From the NCBI RefSeq assembly GCF_902497555.1, contig NZ_CABVGP010000001.1, forward strand, positions 186,001 through 250,000: a stretch of 64,000 nt of DNA. The letters are read 5' to 3'. Source of the DNA: Amycolatopsis camponoti. GTDB lineage: Bacteria > Actinomycetota > Actinomycetes > Mycobacteriales > Pseudonocardiaceae. Under the pieces are notes generated by a model. That model searched no databases. It saw nothing but the letters and a program-made list of their open reading frames with translations, and was not told the DNA's origin. Below are positions 1-11,163 of the stretch, in pieces. The position numbers and the translations under genes were made by a program. Every line of letters starts with the position of its first letter. Within the stretch, counting starts at the first letter, position 1.

Positions 1-1
1 G

Positions 2-208
2 CCGCCGAGCGCCGAGGAGCTCGACAAGATGCGCAAGGACGCCAAGTGCATGCGCGAGCACGGCATCGACATGCCGGACCCCGACCCGAGCGGCAAGGGC
101 ATGACGCGGGCCGGTGGGCTGGGCGACGACCCGAAGAAGTTCGAAGCCGCCGCGAAGGCGTGCGGGCTCGGCTTCGCCTCCAGCAGCCGTGCCGAGGCGG
201 GCAAGTGA
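2..208 (+). CDS. C-terminal part of a small actinobacterial protein with a CMREHG-type motif (5' truncated)
   Basis: The frame is open from the first base of the window and ends in TGA at 206-208. The visible 68 residues contain [15 protein letters not shown] followed by a short glycine-rich linker and a second cysteine (KACG). From family knowledge, small exported or lipoprotein-like proteins with a CMREHG(V/I)..PDP motif are common in actinobacteria and often precede MacA-like adaptors; their function is unknown. The stop codon overlaps the GTG start of the adaptor gene, so the two are translationally coupled. The N-terminus and any signal peptide lie outside the window. Confidence 0.6.
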   Translation, partial: PPSAEELDKMRKDAKCMREHGIDMPDPDPSGKGMTRAGGLGDDPKKFEAAAKACGLGFASSSRAEAGK

Positions 209-1314
209 CCGTGCAGGACGTGAGCGAAGTGACCCACCTCAAACCGCGCCGCCGTGGCCGGACGCGCTGGTTCATCGCCGGCGCGGTCCTCGTCGTGGTC
301 CTCGGCACCAGCTCGGTCGTGGTCCTGACCCAGGTGTCGAGCGCGACACCCGGCAAGGAGACGCCGCCGCCGTCGGTCGAGACCGCCGAGGTCGTCAAGA
401 CCGACCTCAGCGAAGAAGAGGAAGCCGACGGCACCCTCGGCTATGGCGACGAGGAGAGCGTCCAGGGCCGCAAGCCCGGCACGATCACGTCGCTGCCGGC
501 CGCCGGGGCCACGATCACCCGGTGCAAACCGGTGTACGGGGTGGACGCGAAGCCGGTGCCGCTGTTCTACGGCACGCTGCCGTTCTACCGCGACCTCGCC
601 GCCGGCGCGGACGACGGCGCCGACGTCAAGCAGCTGGAGGAGAACCTCAAGGCGTGCGGCTTCGGCGGGTTCGGCACCCCGGACAAGAAGTTCACGTCGG
701 CGACGGCGGCCGCGCTGAAGAAGTGGCAGAAGTCGCTGGGGCTGGAGCAGACCGGCGCGTTCGGCCAGGGCGACGTCGTGCTCGCGGCGGGCGAGGTCCG
801 CGTGTCGGCGCTCGCGGCCAAGCCCGGTGCGCCGGCCCAGGGCGAGGTGCTCAAGACGACCGGCACCGTCCGTTCGGTGCAGGTCAAGCTCGACGCGGCG
901 AAGCAGGATCTCGCGCGGCAGGGCGCGAAGGCGTCCGTGACGATCAACGGGAAGACGACGCAGGGCACGATCACCGACGTCGGGAAGTCCGCGGTCGAGG
1001 GCAAGGACGCGGCGGGGCAGGACGACGGCAAGCCCAAGATCACCGTGACCGTCCGGCTCGACGACCCCGCTGCGGGCGGCACGCTCGACTCGGCGCCGGC
1101 GACCGTCCGGTTCACCAAGGACGTCCACCAGGGCGTGCTCGCGGTGCCGGTCGGCGCGCTGCTCGCGCTCGCCGAAGGCGGCTACGCGGTCGAGGTCGAC
1201 GAGAACGGGCAGCGCCGGCTCGTGGCCGTCCAAACCGGACTGTTCAGCGGCGGCAAGGTGGAGGTCACCGGAACCGGGCTGGCCGCGGGCATGCGGGTGG
1301 TGACGACGTCGTGA
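205..1314 (+). CDS. MacA-like periplasmic adaptor (HlyD-type) with peptidoglycan-binding domain
   Basis: This is a 369-residue membrane-anchored adaptor of a MacAB-like ABC export system. A basic N-terminus ([10 protein letters not shown]) leads into one membrane helix at about residues 22-44. A peptidoglycan-binding-1-like segment lies near 137-187 ([13 protein letters not shown]...TAAALKKWQ). It is followed by HlyD-like beta-rich sequence (about 210-350) ending in the usual AVPVGALL...VEVTGTGL adaptor pattern. I chose GTG at 205, which overlaps the upstream stop as GTGA; GTG 211 is an alternative. The stop overlaps the GTG of the ATPase gene. Actinobacterial adaptors of this kind replace the Gram-negative periplasmic coiled coil with a peptidoglycan-binding module. 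The exported substrate is unknown. Confidence 0.85.
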   Translation: MTVQDVSEVTHLKPRRRGRTRWFIAGAVLVVVLGTSSVVVLTQVSSATPGKETPPPSVETAEVVKTDLSEEEEADGTLGYGDEESVQGRKPGTITSLPAAGATITRCKPVYGVDAKPVPLFYGTLPFYRDLAAGADDGADVKQLEENLKACGFGGFGTPDKKFTSATAAALKKWQKSLGLEQTGAFGQGDVVLAAGEVRVSALAAKPGAPAQGEVLKTTGTVRSVQVKLDAAKQDLARQGAKASVTINGKTTQGTITDVGKSAVEGKDAAGQDDGKPKITVTVRLDDPAAGGTLDSAPATVRFTKDVHQGVLAVPVGALLALAEGGYAVEVDENGQRRLVAVQTGLFSGGKVEVTGTGLAAGMRVVTTS

Positions 1315-1997
1315 CGCCCGTGCTGCGCGTCCACGAGGTCACGCGCACCTACCCCGGCGGGGTCGCCGCGCTCGACGGCGTCTCGCTCTCGCTCGAAGAC
1401 GGCGAGATGGTGGCGATCGTGGGGCCGTCCGGGTCCGGCAAGTCCACGCTGCTGCACCTGATGGGCACGCTCGACCGGCCGTCGGCGGGACGGATCGAGC
1501 TGCACGGCCACGACGTCGCCGCGCTCCCGGACCGCAAGGTCTCGGCGCTGCGGTCGCGCTGGATCGGGTTCGTGTTCCAGCAGTTCTTCCTCGACGAAGG
1601 GATGAGCGCGGTGGACAACGTGTGCACCGGCCTGCTCTACGCCGGGGTGCCGCGGCGGCGGCGCCGCGAACGGGCACTGGCCGCGCTCGACCGCGTCAAG
1701 CTGGGGCACCGGGCGTGGCACCGGCCGGGGGAGCTCTCCGGCGGGGAACGCCAGCGCGTCGCGATCGCGCGGGCGGTCGTCAACGAGCCGTCGATCCTGC
1801 TGGCCGACGAACCGACCGGCAACCTCGACACCGGCACCGGCGCGTCCGTGCTCGCGCTGCTCGGCGAGTTGTCCAGCGGTGGCACCACGATCGTCGTGAT
1901 CACCCACGACCGGGAGATCGCCGCGGGCATACCGCGCCGGATCGAGCTGCTCGACGGGCACCTGCGGCTGGACACCGGGCTGGTGGGGGCGCGATGA
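1311..1997 (+). CDS. ABC transporter ATP-binding protein, MacB/LolD type
   Basis: This 228-residue nucleotide-binding domain powers the adjacent FtsX-like permease. It has Walker [10 protein letters not shown] at residues 38-46, the signature [14 protein letters not shown], Walker [13 protein letters not shown] and the switch histidine in VITHDREIA. The DEPTGNLDT motif is typical of the LolD/MacB/FtsE clade rather than of importers. The GTG start at 1311 overlaps the adaptor stop by four bases, and its own TGA overlaps the permease ATG at 1994, giving a tightly coupled adaptor-ATPase-permease operon. Confidence 0.93.
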   Translation: MTPVLRVHEVTRTYPGGVAALDGVSLSLEDGEMVAIVGPSGSGKSTLLHLMGTLDRPSAGRIELHGHDVAALPDRKVSALRSRWIGFVFQQFFLDEGMSAVDNVCTGLLYAGVPRRRRRERALAALDRVKLGHRAWHRPGELSGGERQRVAIARAVVNEPSILLADEPTGNLDTGTGASVLALLGELSSGGTTIVVITHDREIAAGIPRRIELLDGHLRLDTGLVGAR

Positions 1998-3199
1998 CCC
2001 TCGTGACGCTGCCGGAACCGGCCCGGCTCAAGCCGCCGGACGTCGTCGCGCTCGGTGCCCACGGCATGCGGACGCGGCCGGTGCGCGCGGTGCTTTCCGC
2101 GCTGGGCATCGCGATCGGCGTCGCCGCGATGGTCGCGGTGCTGGCCATCCCGGCGTCCGGCGCGCAGGCCCTGCACGACCGGCTGGCCGCGCTCGGCACG
2201 AACCTGCTCACCGCCGGACCGGGGCAGACGCTGTTCGGGCAGGACGCCGTCCTGCCCGACGACGCCGTCCCGATGGCCAAGCGGATCGGGCCGGTGCAGG
2301 CGGCCAGCGGGACCGGGAACACGTCGGCGAGCGTGCGGCGCAGCGACAAGATCGCGCCGGACGAGACGTCCGGGCTCGCCGTGTACGCCGCCAAGCCGGA
2401 CCTGCTGGGCGTGCTCGGCGGCAAGGTCCGGACCGGTGAATTCCTGGGCGCCAAGAACCAGGACTACCCCGTCACAGTGCTGGGTTCACAGGCCGCGGCC
2501 CGGCTCGGGATCGACCACGTCGACCCGGCGCGGCCGCCGCAGGTGCTGATCGGTGCGCAGTGGTTCACGGTGGTCGGGATCCTCTCGCCGATGCCGCTGG
2601 CGCCGGAGGTCGAACGGTCGGTGCTGGTCGGCTGGGACGTCGCGAAGCGGCTGCTCGGGTTCGACGGCCATCCGTCCACTGTGTACGTCCGCGCGGAAGA
2701 GTCCCAAGTGGACGGTGTGCGGTCGGTGCTGGGCGCGACGCTGAACCCCCAGGCGCCGAACGAGGTCGAGGTGCGCCGTCCGTCGGACGCGCTGGCCGCG
2801 CAGAAGCTGACCGACACGACCTACAGCGCGCTGTTCCTGGGACTCGGCGGGGTCGCGCTGCTGGTCGGCGGGGTCGGGGTGGCCAACACGATGGTCATCT
2901 CGGTGCTGGAAAGACGGCGCGAGATCGGCCTGCGCCGCGCGCTCGGGGCGACGAAACGCCAGATCCGCGGGCAGTTCCTGGCCGAGTCGGTGCTGTTGTC
3001 GGGGCTCGGCGGGCTCGCGGGGGTGCTGGCCGGGGTGCTGGTGACGGCGGGTTACGCGCTGAGCCAGGGCTGGCCGGCGGTGCTGCCGTGGGCGACGCTG
3101 GCCGGCGGAGTCGGGGTCGCGGCGCTGGTGGGCGCGATCGCGGGGGCCTACCCGGCGGTGCGCGCGGCCCGGCTGGCGCCGACGCAGGCGCTGGCCTGA
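1994..3199 (+). CDS. ABC transporter permease, FtsX/MacB type
   Basis: The 401-residue protein has a helix near residue 35 ([22 protein letters not shown]), a large extracytoplasmic MacB-PCD-like domain, and three C-terminal helices. The last part contains the FtsX signature around [25 protein letters not shown] and ends [14 protein letters not shown]. This is the four-helix MacB plan. With the adaptor and ATPase it forms a complete tripartite-like exporter without an outer-membrane partner, as expected for an actinobacterium. The ATG at 1994 overlaps the ATPase stop (ATGA). Two strong hairpins follow the stop codon. Confidence 0.9.
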   Translation: MTLVTLPEPARLKPPDVVALGAHGMRTRPVRAVLSALGIAIGVAAMVAVLAIPASGAQALHDRLAALGTNLLTAGPGQTLFGQDAVLPDDAVPMAKRIGPVQAASGTGNTSASVRRSDKIAPDETSGLAVYAAKPDLLGVLGGKVRTGEFLGAKNQDYPVTVLGSQAAARLGIDHVDPARPPQVLIGAQWFTVVGILSPMPLAPEVERSVLVGWDVAKRLLGFDGHPSTVYVRAEESQVDGVRSVLGATLNPQAPNEVEVRRPSDALAAQKLTDTTYSALFLGLGGVALLVGGVGVANTMVISVLERRREIGLRRALGATKRQIRGQFLAESVLLSGLGGLAGVLAGVLVTAGYALSQGWPAVLPWATLAGGVGVAALVGAIAGAYPAVRAARLAPTQALA

Positions 3200-3206
3200 C
3201 GGGGTT

Positions 3207-3248
3207 TCTCCCGTGAAAGCGTCCTCTCCGCGGCGTTTTCACGGGAGA
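3207..3248. terminator. Hairpin after the MacAB-like operon
   Basis: A perfect 12-bp stem (TCTCCCGTGAAA at 3207-3218, its complement at 3237-3248) begins eight bases after the permease stop. There is no long T-run, which is usual for high-GC actinobacterial terminators. Confidence 0.7.
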
Positions 3249-3264
3249 CTGCCGCCGGTGCTAC

Positions 3265-3302
3265 CTCCGAGCGTGCGCAGTGGGAAATGCGCACGCTCGG
3301 AG
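3265..3302. terminator. Second perfect hairpin before the amidohydrolase gene
   Basis: A perfect 15-bp stem (CTCCGAGCGTGCGCA at 3265-3279, complement at 3288-3302) closes an 8-base loop. It lies 60 bases before the start of the next gene on the same strand. It could be a second terminator for the exporter operon or a 5'-leader structure of the amidohydrolase mRNA. Confidence 0.55.
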
Positions 3303-3361
3303 ATCCGCGGCCGCCGTCCGGCGAGTTGAATGAGCGGCGAACCCGAGCGAAGGGGGCGGCC

Positions 3362-4879
3362 GTGGAGCGGGTCGAGGCGAACCGGCGTGACTTCCTCCGG
3401 TGGCTGGCGGTCGCCGGTGCGGGACTCGCCGCCGCGGGGATCGCGCCCGCCTCGTTCGCCCAGGAGGCCGCCGCGGCCGGCTCGGACGTCGTCGTCGTGC
3501 TCGGGGCCACCGTCGTCGACGGCACCGACGCCCCACCCCTCCCGGACGCGGCGGTGGTGCTGGTCGGCGACCGGATCGCCTGGGCCGGTCCCGCCGCGCA
3601 CCTCCCGCCGCACGCCGGCGTCCGGGTCGTCGACGGCCGCGGCCGGTACCTGGTGCCCGGGCTCTGGGACCTGCACACGCACGGCCTCGACTACGAGACG
3701 ATCTTCCCGCCGCTGTACCTGGCCAACGGTGTCACCGGGATCCGCGAGATGTGGGGCTACGCCGAAAACCGCGCGGCGCGCGACAAGATCGTCCGCGGCG
3801 AGCTGGCCGGCCCCCGGGTCGTCATGGGCAGCTCGATCGTCGACGGCCCGGTGTCCATGCTCGGGCCACCCGTGACGCAGGTGACGACGGCCGCCCAGGG
3901 CCGCGCGGCCGTCCGGACCGCGGAGGCCGAGGGCGCGGACTTCGTGAAGGTGTACTCGTACCTGGGCGCGGAGGCGTTCGCCGGGGTCGCCGCCGAGTGC
4001 CGCCGCGCCGGGCTGCCGTTCGCCGGGCACTGGCCGTACCGGGTCCCGCAACCGGCGGCGAGCGAGGCCGGGCAGAGCAGCTTCGAGCACCTCTTCGGCG
4101 TCCCCGCGTACACGTCGGCGCACCGCGACGAGATCCTCGCGACGCTCGCCGCGACGCCGTTCGACCCGGCGAACCCGCGCTCGTTCTTCGCCATGGCCCG
4201 CGACCTGGACCGGCGGGCGACGCTGACGTACAGCCCATGGCGGGCCCGGGAGTTCTTCGGCGGGCTCGTCCGCGACGGCACCCGGCTGACCCCGACGCTG
4301 GTCGTGAACAAGGTGATGTGCTCGCCCGCGGACGCGTTCGCGCACGACCGGCGGCTGAAGTACGTGCCCGGGGCGGTGCGGGACACCTGGGCCGCGCAGC
4401 TGCAGACCCGGACGCCGGTCACGCCGGCGGAGATCACGCAGCAGGACGCCTACTTCCGCGCGCAGGTGGAGCTGGTCGGCGCGGCGCACCGGGCGGGTAT
4501 CGGCCTCCTCGCCGGCACGGACTGCCTGAACCCGTACGTCTTCCCCGGCTTCAGCCTGCACGACGAGCTGGCTCACCTGGTCGACGCGGGGTTGTCGCCC
4601 CACCGGGCGCTGCAGGTGGCGACGCGCGACGCGGCGGCGTTCGTCGGCCGCGGCGCGACGGCGGGCACGATCACGCCGGGCAAGGTGGCCGACCTGGTGC
4701 TCCTCGACGCGAACCCGCTGGCCGACATCCGCGCGGTCCGCCGGATCGACACGGTGGTCGCGGCGGGGCGCGTGTACGACCGCGCGGCGCTCGACCGGAT
4801 GCTGGCCGGCGTCGAAGCGGCGGCCGGTGCGGGCGCGAACGCCAGGTCAACGCGGTTGCCGGTGCACAGCTGCTGCTGA
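3362..4879 (+). CDS. Tat-exported amidohydrolase (imidazolonepropionase-like)
   Basis: This 505-residue metal-dependent hydrolase of the amidohydrolase superfamily starts with a twin-arginine-type signal: NRRDFLRW at residues 7-14, then an Ala/Gly-rich hydrophobic stretch and SFAQEA, suggesting export in folded form. The first metal motif is LWDLHTHG (His105, His107). A lysine in FVKVYSYLG, the histidine of FAGHW and the aspartate in LAGTDCL fit the two-metal TIM-barrel site. The C-terminus (ATRDAAAFVGRG..GTITPGKVADLVLLDANPL) is the usual composite-domain closing. I chose GTG 3362 because AAGGGGG lies about six bases upstream and the Tat signal starts there. The substrate is unknown. Confidence 0.85.
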   Translation: MERVEANRRDFLRWLAVAGAGLAAAGIAPASFAQEAAAAGSDVVVVLGATVVDGTDAPPLPDAAVVLVGDRIAWAGPAAHLPPHAGVRVVDGRGRYLVPGLWDLHTHGLDYETIFPPLYLANGVTGIREMWGYAENRAARDKIVRGELAGPRVVMGSSIVDGPVSMLGPPVTQVTTAAQGRAAVRTAEAEGADFVKVYSYLGAEAFAGVAAECRRAGLPFAGHWPYRVPQPAASEAGQSSFEHLFGVPAYTSAHRDEILATLAATPFDPANPRSFFAMARDLDRRATLTYSPWRAREFFGGLVRDGTRLTPTLVVNKVMCSPADAFAHDRRLKYVPGAVRDTWAAQLQTRTPVTPAEITQQDAYFRAQVELVGAAHRAGIGLLAGTDCLNPYVFPGFSLHDELAHLVDAGLSPHRALQVATRDAAAFVGRGATAGTITPGKVADLVLLDANPLADIRAVRRIDTVVAAGRVYDRAALDRMLAGVEAAAGAGANARSTRLPVHSCC

Positions 4880-4927
4880 GCGCCCGGTAATCTCGGCCGG
4901 TCGAAGACCTGGGTTCGAGGGGGCGCG

Positions 4928-7274
<2,347 letters not shown>

Positions 7275-7449
7275 TCAGGTCGGGATGCGGCTGGTGATAG
7301 CGGTTCGCCAGTGTCCGGTATGTGGGACCCGGGCGCCGGGACGCCGTCTCCGACTCTAGGCGGCTCGGCCGTCCGGCGGCTTCTCGCGGCGGGCCGTGGG
7401 GGTAAAAACACGGTTCCCGGACGTGGTCACCGCTGGTTGGCTGCCGGTC

Positions 7450-7767
7450 ATGAAGACCGTGCAGCAGAGCTTCCCGGCGCCGCCCGAGGCGTTGTGGAAC
7501 GCGCTCCCCGCCGGAGTCGCGGCGATCGGCGGGCAGGGCCCGTTCTACGACCCGCAGCGCGGGTTCGTGTCCTTCCGGACCGGGATGAGCCTGCTCAGCT
7601 GGGGCCAGGAGATCACCGCGACGGTGGTGCCGGCCTCCGGAGGCTCGACGCTCACGATCATGACGAACCTCAAGTTCGGGGTCTTCGACTGGGGCGAAGG
7701 CAAGCGCATCGCCACGCGGTTCGCGGCCGCCGTCGCCTTCTCGGCCGGTACCGCCGCGCTGGCCTAG
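7450..7767 (+). CDS. Small protein of unknown function
   Basis: I do not recognise this 105-residue protein. It starts MKTVQQSFPAPPEALWNAL and contains an alternating hydrophobic/Gly pattern (FYDPQRGFVSFRTGMSLLSWGQEITATVV) that suggests a small beta-rich fold, possibly in the SRPBCC/START superfamily, where a polar start followed by an APPE(A/V)LW pattern is common. That assignment is weak. The frame is open upstream to a GTG at 7396, but ATG 7450 fits a start better and begins the conserved-looking part. A strong hairpin follows the stop. Confidence 0.6.
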   Translation: MKTVQQSFPAPPEALWNALPAGVAAIGGQGPFYDPQRGFVSFRTGMSLLSWGQEITATVVPASGGSTLTIMTNLKFGVFDWGEGKRIATRFAAAVAFSAGTAALA

Positions 7768-7806
7768 GGCCCCGCTCACCACCACCCTGGGGGTGTGAGC
7801 GGGGCC
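7768..7806. terminator. Bidirectional terminator between convergent genes
   Basis: A perfect 12-bp stem (GGCCCCGCTCAC at 7768-7779, complement at 7795-7806) starts directly after the TAG of the small gene and ends just before the stop of the convergent hydrolase gene. Confidence 0.8.
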
Positions 7807-7812
7807 CGGGAG

Positions 7813-9162
7813 TCAGCGCCAGCCGTCGACGCCGCCCGGCACCGGCGCGGCCGGGTCGTACGGCGTGCGCGTGAAGATGAACGTCGCGAGGTCGAGGTGC
7901 GTGGCGACGCCGTCGGCGTCGCGGCCCACCACGAGCGTCTCGCCGGCGTAGTAGCCGTCGAGCCCGACGTAGGTGTCACGACCGGTGGCGCGGAAGCGCG
8001 AGCTGCGCCCGGCTCCTTCGGCCGGGGCCAGCAGGAGCAGCCCGTCACCCTGGATGCGCAGGTGGTACGGCGTCGGGCCCCAGTGCCAGAGCCCGGTCAG
8101 GGCGAGCAGCGCGGGGTCGACGGCCGACGGCTGCCACTCGGCGGGCAGGCGCGGCTCCCGCTCGTCGGTCATCGTGATCAGGTCGAGGCAGAGCTGGGTG
8201 ATGCCGACGCCGGACGTCGAGTTCGTGAGCACGAGCGCGCCGGTCTGCGCGGCCGGGTCGACCAGCGTGACGGCGAGGAAGCCGGGCATCGAGCCGGTGT
8301 GCCCGGCCAGCCGGCGGCCCTGGTAGCGCACGAGCATCAGGCCGAGGCCGAACCCGGTCGTCCAGACGTCGGTGTCGTCGACGGTGACCATGGTCCGCAT
8401 CTGCTCGATGGTCTCCGGGGCGAGGACGCCGCCGTCGTGGCCGCCGAGGAACGCCGTCCAGCGGGCGAGGTCGGTGGCGGTGGACCACAGCTGCCCGGCC
8501 GGGGCCATCGCGCCGGCGTCGGGGCTCGGCTCCGGCAGGAGGACGTCGGCGAAGGGGTGCACGGCGAAGCCCTCGGCGTGCGCGCCGACCGGGTGCGGGG
8601 TGGTGCGGGTCATCCCGAGCGGGCCGAGGATCTCCTCGTCGAGCACGGACAGCCAGCCCTTGCCCCGGTGGCGCGAGATGAGCTCGCCGAGCACGCCGTA
8701 GCCGACGTTCGAGTAGTGGAACCGCGCGCCCGGCCGGTGCTTGGTCGCGCCCTCGGCGAGGCTCCCGGCGAGCGCGTCCCAGTCGGCGCCGGGGGTCCGC
8801 TCCCACCACAGGCCGGGCGATTCCGAGGTCAGGCCGGAGGTGTGCGACAGCAGCTGCGCGACGGTGGCGGCACCGAAGGGCGTGCCGGGGACGTGCTGTT
8901 CGAGCGGGTCGTTGAGGTCGAGCAGGCCTTCGTCGCGCAGCCGCATGACGGCGGTGGCGACGAGGGTCTTGGTGATCGAGCCCAGCCGGTACTGGGTGTC
9001 GGTGCCGGGCGGCCGGTCGCCGACGCGCCCGCGGCTCCCGGACCAGACGATCTCCCCGTCCCGCACGACGGCGGCGACGAGCGAAGGAGCACGGCAGGCA
9101 GCCTGCTCGTGGGCGATCCGGCGGAGCAGGGCGTGTTCGGTCGACTCAAGCATGAGGGGCAT
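7813..9162 (-). CDS. Serine hydrolase of the beta-lactamase / class C PBP family
   Basis: The 449-residue protein has the SxxK catalytic motif Ser62-Ile-Thr-Lys65 in YRLGSITKTLVATAVM and the Tyr-x-Asn motif Y150-S-N152 (FHYSNVGYGVLGEL). A third-box candidate is LAGHTGSMPGF (HTG). This layout is shared by class C beta-lactamases, D-aminopeptidases and esterases such as EstB. The region after about residue 330 is an extra C-terminal beta-domain (LLALTGLWHWGPTPYHLRI), as in LACTB/EstB-like enzymes. No signal peptide is visible, so it is probably cytoplasmic and not a true secreted beta-lactamase. The start may be 9162 or the ATG at 9153; neither has a clear ribosome site. Confidence 0.85.
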   Translation of the reverse strand: MPLMLESTEHALLRRIAHEQAACRAPSLVAAVVRDGEIVWSGSRGRVGDRPPGTDTQYRLGSITKTLVATAVMRLRDEGLLDLNDPLEQHVPGTPFGAATVAQLLSHTSGLTSESPGLWWERTPGADWDALAGSLAEGATKHRPGARFHYSNVGYGVLGELISRHRGKGWLSVLDEEILGPLGMTRTTPHPVGAHAEGFAVHPFADVLLPEPSPDAGAMAPAGQLWSTATDLARWTAFLGGHDGGVLAPETIEQMRTMVTVDDTDVWTTGFGLGLMLVRYQGRRLAGHTGSMPGFLAVTLVDPAAQTGALVLTNSTSGVGITQLCLDLITMTDEREPRLPAEWQPSAVDPALLALTGLWHWGPTPYHLRIQGDGLLLLAPAEGAGRSSRFRATGRDTYVGLDGYYAGETLVVGRDADGVATHLDLATFIFTRTPYDPAAPVPGGVDGWR

Positions 9163-9226
9163 TCTGCCGCGCCACGGCCGGCGCAGCAGGACTCTTCGCC
9201 AGACCTCACACGCCCCGGCGTGCGTC

Positions 9227-9388
9227 GAGAGGCATCAGGCGTGTCCGGAGAGGCATCACGCGTGATTGGAGGGGCATCACGTGTGTCTGGAGGGGCATCG
9301 CGGCTGATGCCCCTGGGATCACGCTTGATGCCCGCTCAATCACGGGTGATGCCCCTCGGGACACGCGTGATGCCCGCTGGATCACGGG
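9227..9388. repeat. Array of eight 21-bp units, four direct then four inverted
   Basis: Units begin at 9227, 9248, 9269 and 9290 (type GAGGGGCATCACGYGTGWYTG). After a centre near 9302 the same unit continues reverse-complemented from 9305, 9326, 9347 and 9368 (type TGATGCCCSTSRRATCACGSG). The period is exactly 21 bp, about two helical turns. Many units contain the dyad ATCACG-CGTGAT, and the middle forms AGGGGCATC/GATGCCCCT. The array ends one base before the stop codon of the response regulator and begins about 65 bp upstream of the beta-lactamase-fold gene, both on the minus strand. Confidence 0.92.
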
Positions 9389-10009
9389 TCAGGTGAGGAG
9401 GTTTCGGGACATTGCCGTTGTTACTGCGGCCGTGCGGTCCGATACGCCGAGCTTGCCGAACACTCGCAGCAGGTGCGTTTTGACCGTTGCCTCGCTGATG
9501 TGGAGCGCGCGGCCGATGTCGGCGTTCGTGCCGCCCTTCGCGACCAGGCGCAGCACCTCCACCTCGCGGGCCGACAACGACTGCGGTTCCGGGTTGCGCA
9601 CCCGGTTGACCAGCTTCCCGGCCACCGACGGCGCCAGCACCGTCTCCCCGCGCGACGCCGCGCGGATCGCGTTCGCCAGCTCCGTGCGCGACGCGTCCTT
9701 CAGCAGGTAACCCGACGCCCCCGCCTCGACCGCGCGCAGGATGTCGGCGTCCGTCTCGTACGTCGTCAGCACCACGATCCGGCGGCCCGGCTGCTCGCGC
9801 AGGATCCGCTTCGTCGCGCCGACGCCGTCCAGACCCGGCATCCGCAGGTCCATCAAGACGACGTCCGGCAACGCGACGCGGTCGAGCGCGACGGCTTCGT
9901 CGCCCGAGCCCGCTTCGCCGACCACCGTCAGATCGGGTTCGGCTTCGAGCATCCCCCGGAGGCCTTCGCGGACTACGGGGTGGTCGTCGACGAGCATGAT
10001 GCGGATCAA
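9389..10009 (-). CDS. NarL/FixJ-family response regulator
   Basis: The 206-residue protein has a receiver domain at 1-120 with acidic pair Asp8-Asp9, phospho-acceptor Asp54 in VLMDLRMPGLDG, switch Thr in VVLTTYE and Lys in YLLKDAS. A LuxR-type HTH is at about 140-200 (LSAREVEVLRLVAKGGTNADI..SEATVKTHLLRVFGKLG). The start is TTG 10009 with GGAGGT six bases upstream; it overlaps the kinase stop as TTGA. With the upstream kinase and ABC genes it forms a four-gene operon of the LiaRS/DesRK kind, so it probably controls the exporter in response to membrane stress or a drug (inference). Confidence 0.93.
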   Translation of the reverse strand: MIRIMLVDDHPVVREGLRGMLEAEPDLTVVGEAGSGDEAVALDRVALPDVVLMDLRMPGLDGVGATKRILREQPGRRIVVLTTYETDADILRAVEAGASGYLLKDASRTELANAIRAASRGETVLAPSVAGKLVNRVRNPEPQSLSAREVEVLRLVAKGGTNADIGRALHISEATVKTHLLRVFGKLGVSDRTAAVTTAMSRNLLT

Positions 10010-11163
10010 GCCGGCACCTCCAAGGTGAGTTCGGTGCCGCGCGGGCCACTTCGGACGCTCAGTCTGCCACCCACCTGCTCGGCGCGGGACCGCATGCCGC
10101 GCAGGCCGAACCCGTTGACGCCCTCGGGGTCGAAGCCGGCGCCGTCGTCCCGGACGGACAGCCGCACCGCATCGTCCACAACGGACAATCGGACCGACAC
10201 CGACGACGCCGCCGCGTGCCTCCGGACGTTGTTCAACGCCTCCTGCGCGCCCCGCAGCAGGACCACTTCGCCGGCCATGCCGATCGCGGGCAGCGCACCG
10301 TCCACTTCGTACTCGACCGACACGCCCGTCTCGTCGGCGAGCCGGTCGGCCTGGCGGCGGACGGCGTCCACGAGGGACCCGGACGCGAGGTCCGCCGGCG
10401 CCAGCGCGGCGACCATCGTGCGGGCCTCGGCGAGGTTCTCCCGCGCGGTGCGGGCGGCCAGCTCGACGTGCCGCCGCGCGGCCGCCGGGTCGCTGTCCAG
10501 TTCGGACTCGATGGCCTCGGCGAGGGTGACGATGCTGGTGAAGCCCTGGGCCAGCGTGTCGTGGATTTCGCGCGCGAGCCGTTCGCGCTCGGCCGCCGTG
10601 CCCGCCTCGCGGGAGAGCCGGGCGACCTCGGCCTGGCTCGCCTCGAGCCGGTCGATGAGGTCCGCCCGCGCCCGGCTCTCCTCGATGACGTGCAGGATGA
10701 ACTTGCCGGACAGGATCCCGAACACGACGAGGATCGCGGTCATCGGCAGCAGGATGTGCAGCGCCGGCCCCCGCAGCCCGTCGGCGGCGATCGACGACAG
10801 CGGGCTCAGCACGATCACCAGCGTGGTGAGCACCGCGGCCGGCCGGAACTCGAGCGTCGAGAACAGCAGCGGGCACACCATGAACAGGATGAAGCTGGAC
10901 GTCGCGTTGGCGAACACCGCGACCGCGACCAGCAGGACCACCAGCACCGCGAACGCCCACTGCTCCGCGGTCTGCCGATCGGACCGGACGATGCGCCGCC
11001 CCCACAGCAGGTAGATCAGCGCCAAGGCCGTCAGCGCCCCGACCGCGACGACCGTGCGGACCGGATCGGCTTCGTCCAGCAGCACCAGCGTCGTCGTGGC
11101 CAGGTAAGCGACCGCGAAGAGGATCTCCCAGAGCCAGTTGAACCGGTCCCAGGCGTCCTTCAC
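10006..11163 (-). CDS. HisKA_3-type sensor histidine kinase
   Basis: This 385-residue sensor kinase has four to six membrane helices in the first 165 residues with almost no extracellular loop. Such intramembrane-sensing kinases often detect cues in the membrane or an adjacent transporter. The dimerisation/phosphotransfer motif is ERERLAREIHDTLAQGF with His201. The HATPase part shows QEALNNVRRHA (N box), DDGAGFDPEG and GFGLRGMRSRAE. The start is GTG 11163, overlapping the permease stop (GTGA); its stop overlaps the TTG of the response regulator. Confidence 0.92.
   Translation of the reverse strand: MKDAWDRFNWLWEILFAVAYLATTTLVLLDEADPVRTVVAVGALTALALIYLLWGRRIVRSDRQTAEQWAFAVLVVLLVAVAVFANATSSFILFMVCPLLFSTLEFRPAAVLTTLVIVLSPLSSIAADGLRGPALHILLPMTAILVVFGILSGKFILHVIEESRARADLIDRLEASQAEVARLSREAGTAAERERLAREIHDTLAQGFTSIVTLAEAIESELDSDPAAARRHVELAARTARENLAEARTMVAALAPADLASGSLVDAVRRQADRLADETGVSVEYEVDGALPAIGMAGEVVLLRGAQEALNNVRRHAAASSVSVRLSVVDDAVRLSVRDDGAGFDPEGVNGFGLRGMRSRAEQVGGRLSVRSGPRGTELTLEVPA

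Noticed and set aside
7813..9162. Secreted beta-lactamase / resistance gene
   Set aside because: No signal peptide and an extra C-terminal domain like esterase-type relatives; antibiotic hydrolysis cannot be claimed.
9227..9388. CRISPR array
   Set aside because: Units are 21 bp with no unique spacers, orientation flips in the middle, and no cas genes are near.
7795..9396. Long open frame on the plus strand opposite the beta-lactamase-fold gene, ending in repeated REASGV/GASR peptides
   Set aside because: It is the antisense shadow of a gene with clear catalytic motifs. The repeated peptides are only the 21-bp array read as seven codons per unit.
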